Source: Dermatemys mawii (lineage: Eukaryota; Chordata; Testudines; Dermatemydidae). From it: a stretch of 64,000 bases of DNA. The stretch lies in the NCBI GenBank assembly GCA_007922305.1, contig ML677326.1:59290870-59354869 (forward strand), in the 5' to 3' direction. The notes below the pieces were generated by a model, which was given only the letters and a program-made list of their open reading frames with translations, was not told the DNA's origin and did no database searches. Numbering within the stretch: the stretch's first letter is position 1; every line of letters begins with the position of its first letter. Shown in pieces: positions 59,543-64,000 of the stretch. A program made the translations under genes and the position numbers.

Positions 59543-60598
59543 GGATCCATAAAGGGACGAAGGTATTGTGACTCTGAGGGTCACAATGCCTAACACTGCA
59601 ATCCACAAAGCTGAGTTAGGTGCCTGGGTTCCCTAAACCAATGAATGGGGAGAGATAGGTGCCTAAGAATGCAGTCTACAAAAGTCAGTATGCTATGTGC
59701 GGAGCCACCCAAGCAAGCCAAAGGGAGATGCAGAGGAGAGGGGTGTGTATTAAGTCCCATCCCCTCTTGGAGATTGACACCTCTCTCAGCTTAGCAAATA
59801 ATAGCGCTCCACTAAAGGGATGCCTACAGTCAGACAGCTTAGGCATCTAAAGCACTTTTTGTAAGACTGAGTTGGGTGTTGCACTCAAACAGCTGGAGGA
59901 TGTGGTGCTGCCCATCTTATAACCTTTAACATGGTATCTAGAGCTAGATGCAGCTTCGGTTCCTGCCTCCTCTCCACCAAAGGGGAAGAAAGGATTTGAA
60001 ATGGGTCTCCCACTTCTCAGGAGAGTGCTCTAACTACTGAGTCATGGGATATTCTGATGGGGAGCTCCCTCAATCTCTCCTGGTGAAGTTGTTGCACCCT
60101 GGATAAATAGTGAAAATGTGGTTGGAGCAGGGGGACTGGACCCTGGGTGCCCTAACCACTGGACTATAGTTATTCTCTCTCTTTCTATCTCTTTCCCCCG
60201 TCCCCCATTCACTGTTCCACTGTGAATAAATACTGATCTAGTTGTTCTAAATGGGACATGATCCACTAGTTGCTTAGGATCAGTGTACTATAGTTGGCAC
60301 AAATGTGACATAGGCGTTTGAACGCCCGACTTTCTCTGCATCGTGAATCACTCTGGGGCTTAGGTGGGAAGTAGGCAACCTACTTCCTAGAAGGAGGCAG
60401 CAGCGTGCATGCCCAGAAACATAGGCACATAGGAAACTTTTACTTGGAAAATTTAGGTGCTGAGTAAGTTTAGGTGCCAATCAACTTTGGTGAGTTTTGT
60501 GGATCACAATTGAGCCAAAACTAGGACATATGCACCTAAACATAAGACTTAGGTGCCTAAGTCTGGGATTTAAGTGCTTAACTACCTTTGCGGATACC
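59543..60598 (+). mobile_element. Non-autonomous PIF/Harbinger-like transposon with tRNA-like modules (copy 2)
   Basis: It starts GGATCCATAAAGGGACGAAGG after TGA and ends TACCTTTGCGGATACC. Inside, GCAGTCAGACAGCTTAGGCATCTAA-type wording (near 59827-59850), GTTAGGTGCC repeats and the terminal block follow copy 1 (9752-10790) in order. Minus-oriented tRNA-like pieces are seen at about 60020-60045 (GTGCTCTAACTACTGAGTCA) and 60148-60170 (CCCTAACCACTGGACTATAG). The right flank does not repeat TGA, so the duplication has decayed. Confidence 0.6.
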
Positions 60599-61659
60599 TT
60601 TCAAAGTATTTCCAATAAATATTGTCTTACACTTATTACAGAGGAGTCTAATGTAAGTGGTAGAAAGGTTACAAAACAAATCTAACTTATTTAGCAATGC
60701 CAAAGGCCCTGGTTTTCTTTATAGCAGCAAATTTTCATTTGATTTTAGTTTTTTGGAAAAAAAAATTAGTGGAAGCTTGCTGCATAGTGATAGGTATGGT
60801 GTACCAAGGGTTGGGGCTGGCATGGAAGAAGGCACAGATATATAAGAAAGGAGTGGGAGGGGCAATCATGACATGTTGGCACACTATAGCACTTCAATTT
60901 CAATCTGCAGGTAAATAATGAATGAACTGATTTGGTATTTCCTAGCCACCATGACAACCATAGGACTATCCCTGGCAGTTATTGGCTCAGCTCATACACT
61001 TGGCCATGCTGTGGACCTATTTTTTGTAGGCTGACAGTTAAGAAGCTGGACCTTAAACCTGTGTTATGGACTACCATTTTCTCCTGTATCTAAGGATTGG
61101 GGCTCATCTCTCATTCTGTGGAGAGGAACCCATTTTGAAAGATTCCAAAGAGATTTAAGAGAGTCTCAGTCCCCTAATAGAGCATTAACTGTCTCAATTG
61201 TTTGGTAAGACTTTGTAATTCCCATAGAATAACTTTGGTTTACAGACAGTGAGAGAGGGAATGTGGGGAGAGCACTGGAGGCAGAAGTCTCATGACAAAA
61301 CTGATCAGTTGCAGCATAAAGATTTTTTAAAACTCTCATATTCTGGCTGAGCAAGAAGCAAATAAACATCCCTCCTGCTGTGAGGAAATTTCTTGTTGCA
61401 ATTGATTAGATTAGGAATGACCTTTCTGCTCCCATGATGGCAGAATGTTCTTGAGGGAAAAAAGGTTGTCGTCTTCACTTCTGGAGTTGCAGCCGGTGAT
61501 ACTCACTAAGGTATTGAGATAATTTTGTCCAAGAATACTTTCTTTGGATCTGTGTGCTTCTTGGCTGCTGAAGATCCATGGGGAAGTACTGGGTCTTCTG
61601 CTTGTGGACACTATCAATACCTCTTTCAGTATATATTTACATTGCAGCTTGGAATGTGG
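60599..61659. other. Unassigned non-coding stretch
   Basis: No recognisable features. Confidence 0.4.
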
Positions 61660-61850
61660 CTCCTAGCCCAGGTAGAAAGACACCTGCTAACTCTGTTCAA
61701 ACTAGCATGCTAAAAATAGCAGTGTAGTTGTGGCAGCATGGACTATCCACCCAAGTACAACCTGACCACCTATACCTGGGATGCAATGTTCACACTGCTA
61801 TTTTAGTGTGCTAACTCAAGCAGAACTAGCAAGTAGGGTATGAGGGCTCA
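61660..61850. repeat. Degraded DNA-transposon-like inverted repeat
   Basis: ACTAGCATGCTAAAAATAGCAGTGTAG and, about 65 bases on, CACTGCTATTTTAGTGTGCTAAC are inverted copies of one another (about 61700-61726 and 61793-61815). The arms and wording fit a small non-autonomous transposon. Confidence 0.5.
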
Positions 61851-62697
61851 GGTTTTCTGGAATTTGCTCTTCCACGGGTATGGAATAGCATGAATTTGGT
61901 AACCTTACAGGTATGCTGCCAAATACATCTGTTTCACAGGGTTTTTGGAGCGGGCTGAGTGTATACTCGTGGAATGATGGAGTGGGAAAGAACTATTTTG
62001 TAGGTGGCTGACTAGCCAAATTTCTGTCTAATTGATTAAGTAAAGCTGCTGGTGGTATGTTGTAATATTAAGTGAGTGCTAGGTGCCCAGAGCCTTTTAC
62101 AGGCTTTTAAAAAGGTATTTACATCATAATAAATGAACAAAGGCAAGAGAAGTAAGAAATGAAATAATAAATTCAGCTTGAGGTCAAATTGTGTAGATCT
62201 TCGAATGTGATGACAAGGAGATTAAATTTTATACAGAAGGTGAGAGAGCACCAGTGGAAGGATTTAAAGGTGAGTGACATGATCAGTATGTTGGGCAGGT
62301 GTGATTATTCTTATAGTGGCATTTAGGACAGATCACTGATAACAGGAGCAGCTGGGGAACTCATTATTACTGTCTTCTGATAGCAATATTTTTTGTGGCT
62401 ACCACATATGCAGTCGGTGTCTCTAAAAAAATAAATAAAAAAATCTCAGGCTAATTTAAAGTAATATTGAGATTCTTGAAGGACATCTCATTCAGGTAAT
62501 AATAACAATTTAAAATAAAAAAATTTCGTCTTATGTTCCTTGACAGTGTTTATAATGCAATCATCCTTTTGTGAGTTGAGGTCTCATGCTGTAGTTTTCT
62601 GTTTTTTAATTTTGGTCAGGATATATGTCTATCTCAGATTCCCTGTTCTCTGTAGTAAAAGAGAATGATTTACTCTTTAACTAAGCACTGTTTAGCT
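61851..62697. other. Unassigned non-coding stretch
   Basis: No coding features. AT-rich around 62400-62530. Confidence 0.4.
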
Positions 62698-62966
62698 CAG
62701 GGGTCGGCAACCTTTCAGAAGTGGTGTGCCAAGTCTTCGTTTATTCACTCTAATTTAAGATTTTGCATGCCAGTAATATATTTTAAAGTTTTTAGAAGGT
62801 CTCTTTCAATGTCTCTAATATATAACTAAACTATTGTACGTAAAGTAAATAAGGCTTTAAAAATGTTTAAGAAGCTTCATTTAAAATGAAATTCAAATGC
62901 AGAGCCCCCAGACCAGTGGCCAGGACCCAGGCAGTGTGAGTGCCACTGAAAATCAGCTAGCGTGTT
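62698..62966 (+). mobile_element. hAT-type element, left part
   Basis: CAGGGGTCGGCAACCTTTCA is a hAT-type terminus beginning CAGGG that I recognise from a common turtle element. The wording continues through TTCACTCTAATTTAAGATTT to GTGAGTGCCACTGAAAATCA. The right half and TIR are missing because the sequence switches to the Harbinger element near 62967. Confidence 0.65.
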
Positions 62967-64000
62967 CTTTACATCTCATGTGCTCTTTAAATCGATTTCT
63001 GTACTCCTCCCCAATGAGGGGATTAGCGCTGAAATCGACATCGTCGGGTCGAATTTGGGTTAGTGTGGATGCAATTCGACGGTATTGGCTTCCAGGAGCT
63101 ATCCCAGAGTGCTCCATTGTGATTGCTCTGGCCAGCACTCTCATTTCGGATGCACTGGCCAGGTAGACAAGAAAAGCCCTGGGAACTTTTGAATTTCATT
63201 TCTTCTTTGCCTAGCATGGCGAGTTCATCAGCACAGGTGACCATGGAGAGCCCAACATCACAGGAGACCATGCAGTCCCAAAATTGCAAAAGAGCTCCAG
63301 CATGGACCGAATGGGAGGTGCTGGATTTGATCGCTGTATGGGGAGATGAATCCATGCTGGCAGAACTACGTTAGAAAAGACAAAATGCCAATACTTTGGC
63401 CAAAGTCTCCAAGGCATGATGTACAGAGGCTACAGCAGGGACCCGCAGCAGTGCCGCGTGAAAATTAAGGAGCTCAGGCAAGCATACCAGAAAACCAGAG
63501 TCAAACAGACTCTCTGGGTCAGAGCCCCAGACATGCCGCTTCTATGATGAGCTGCATGCAATGCTAGTGGGGGCCCTTACCATTACGCCATCCCTGTCTG
63601 TGGATACCTGCAAATGGGGGAGTCTCACGCAACAGGGATGAGGATTTTGGGGAAGAGAAAGATGAGGAGGAGGAGGACGAGGTTGAGTATAGCCCACAGC
63701 AGGCAAGCGGAGACACCATTCTCCCCGTCAGCCAGGATCTTTTTATCACCCTGGAGCCAATCTCCTCTCAACCCTCCCAAGGCAGGATCCCGGACTGTGA
63801 AGCCGGAGAAGGCACCTCCAGTGAGTGAACCTTTGTAAATATAATACATGATTTAAAAGCAAGCTTGTTTAATGATTAATTTGCCCTGAGGACTTGGGAT
63901 GCATTCATGGCCAGCACAGCTAGTGGAAAAGTCTGTTAACGTGTCTGGGGATGGAGCAGAAATCCTCCAGGGACATCTCCATGAAGCGCTCCTGGAGGTC
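62967..64000 (+). pseudogene. Harbinger transposon with Myb/SANT-like DNA-binding protein gene, broken, runs off window
   Basis: The start at 63216 opens MASSSAQVTMESP, then KRAPAWTEWEVLDLIAVWGD, a Myb/SANT-like (trihelix) first helix with its tryptophans. The frame hits a stop after LAELR at 63372. Continuations in other frames read KRQNANTLAKVSKA, RDPQQCRVKIKELRQAYQKT, SGSEPQTCRFYDELHAM and an acidic DEDFGEEKDEEEEDEVEY (about 63638-63691). After QDLFITLEPI the coding-like sequence ends at a splice-donor-like GTGAGT (63821-63826). Such proteins partner with the Harbinger DDE nuclease and bind the transposon ends. At least one stop and two frameshifts break it. On the minus strand 63935-64000 stays open (QERFMEMSLEDFCSIPRHVN), possibly part of a second transposon gene. 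Confidence 0.75.

Noticed and set aside
1..64000. Bacterial-type systems (CRISPR, toxin-antitoxin, prophage)
   Set aside because: No regularly spaced repeats, no operon structure and no ribosome-binding-site-driven gene clusters. The repeat content is vertebrate.

Overview
The window looks like non-coding, repeat-rich DNA from a reptile nuclear genome, most likely a turtle. CR1-clade LINE tails, a CORE-SINE/MIR copy, Penelope-like 3' ends, long TG...CA LTRs, and many small hAT- and Harbinger-type elements all match repeat types I know from turtle and crocodilian genomes. That attribution is recall and inference; no search was run. I found no host protein-coding exon that I can defend, no rRNA or tRNA gene, and no CRISPR array. 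The open reading frames that mean anything are remnants of mobile elements.

Layout. 0-2.2 kb: a CR1-type LINE endonuclease fragment, split by a Penelope-like inverted pair with a 13-bp target duplication, followed by an LTR-like stretch. 3.4-8.8 kb: a CR1 tail, a 633-bp solo LTR with a 5-bp duplication, two MIR-like SINEs and a MITE. 9.6-10.8 kb: a hAT-like element beside a 1-kb Harbinger-like element that carries tRNA-like modules; a second copy lies at 59.5-60.6 kb. 13.5-29.1 kb: three long solo LTRs, all on the minus strand, with CR1, Penelope and MITE fragments between them. 30.2-33.2 kb: a plus-strand retroviral LTR and its leader, which holds about five degenerate hairpin repeats and is interrupted by another solo LTR; a minus-strand Gypsy integrase relic follows. 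36.4-43.9 kb: a snapback MITE, a long CR1 3' end, and a multi-level nest (hAT in hAT in Penelope, inside a LINE). 46-49.5 kb: a Penelope-like 3' end with a hammerhead-like core and a ZBED-type hAT transposase relic with an inverted tail. 50.7-56.5 kb: further LTRs and small hAT elements. 57.9-58.6 kb: a ZMYM1-like hAT transposase relic. 62.7-64 kb: a hAT end and a Harbinger Myb/SANT-like pseudogene that runs off the window.

There are no operons or co-operating genes here. What the sequence records is an order of insertions, and many steps can be read from exact target-site duplications. The most unusual structures are the hairpin-repeat leader at 31.1-32.2 kb, the inverted Penelope pairs with hammerhead-like cores, the tRNA-like cassettes inside a DNA transposon, and the nested insertions at 42-43.8 kb.
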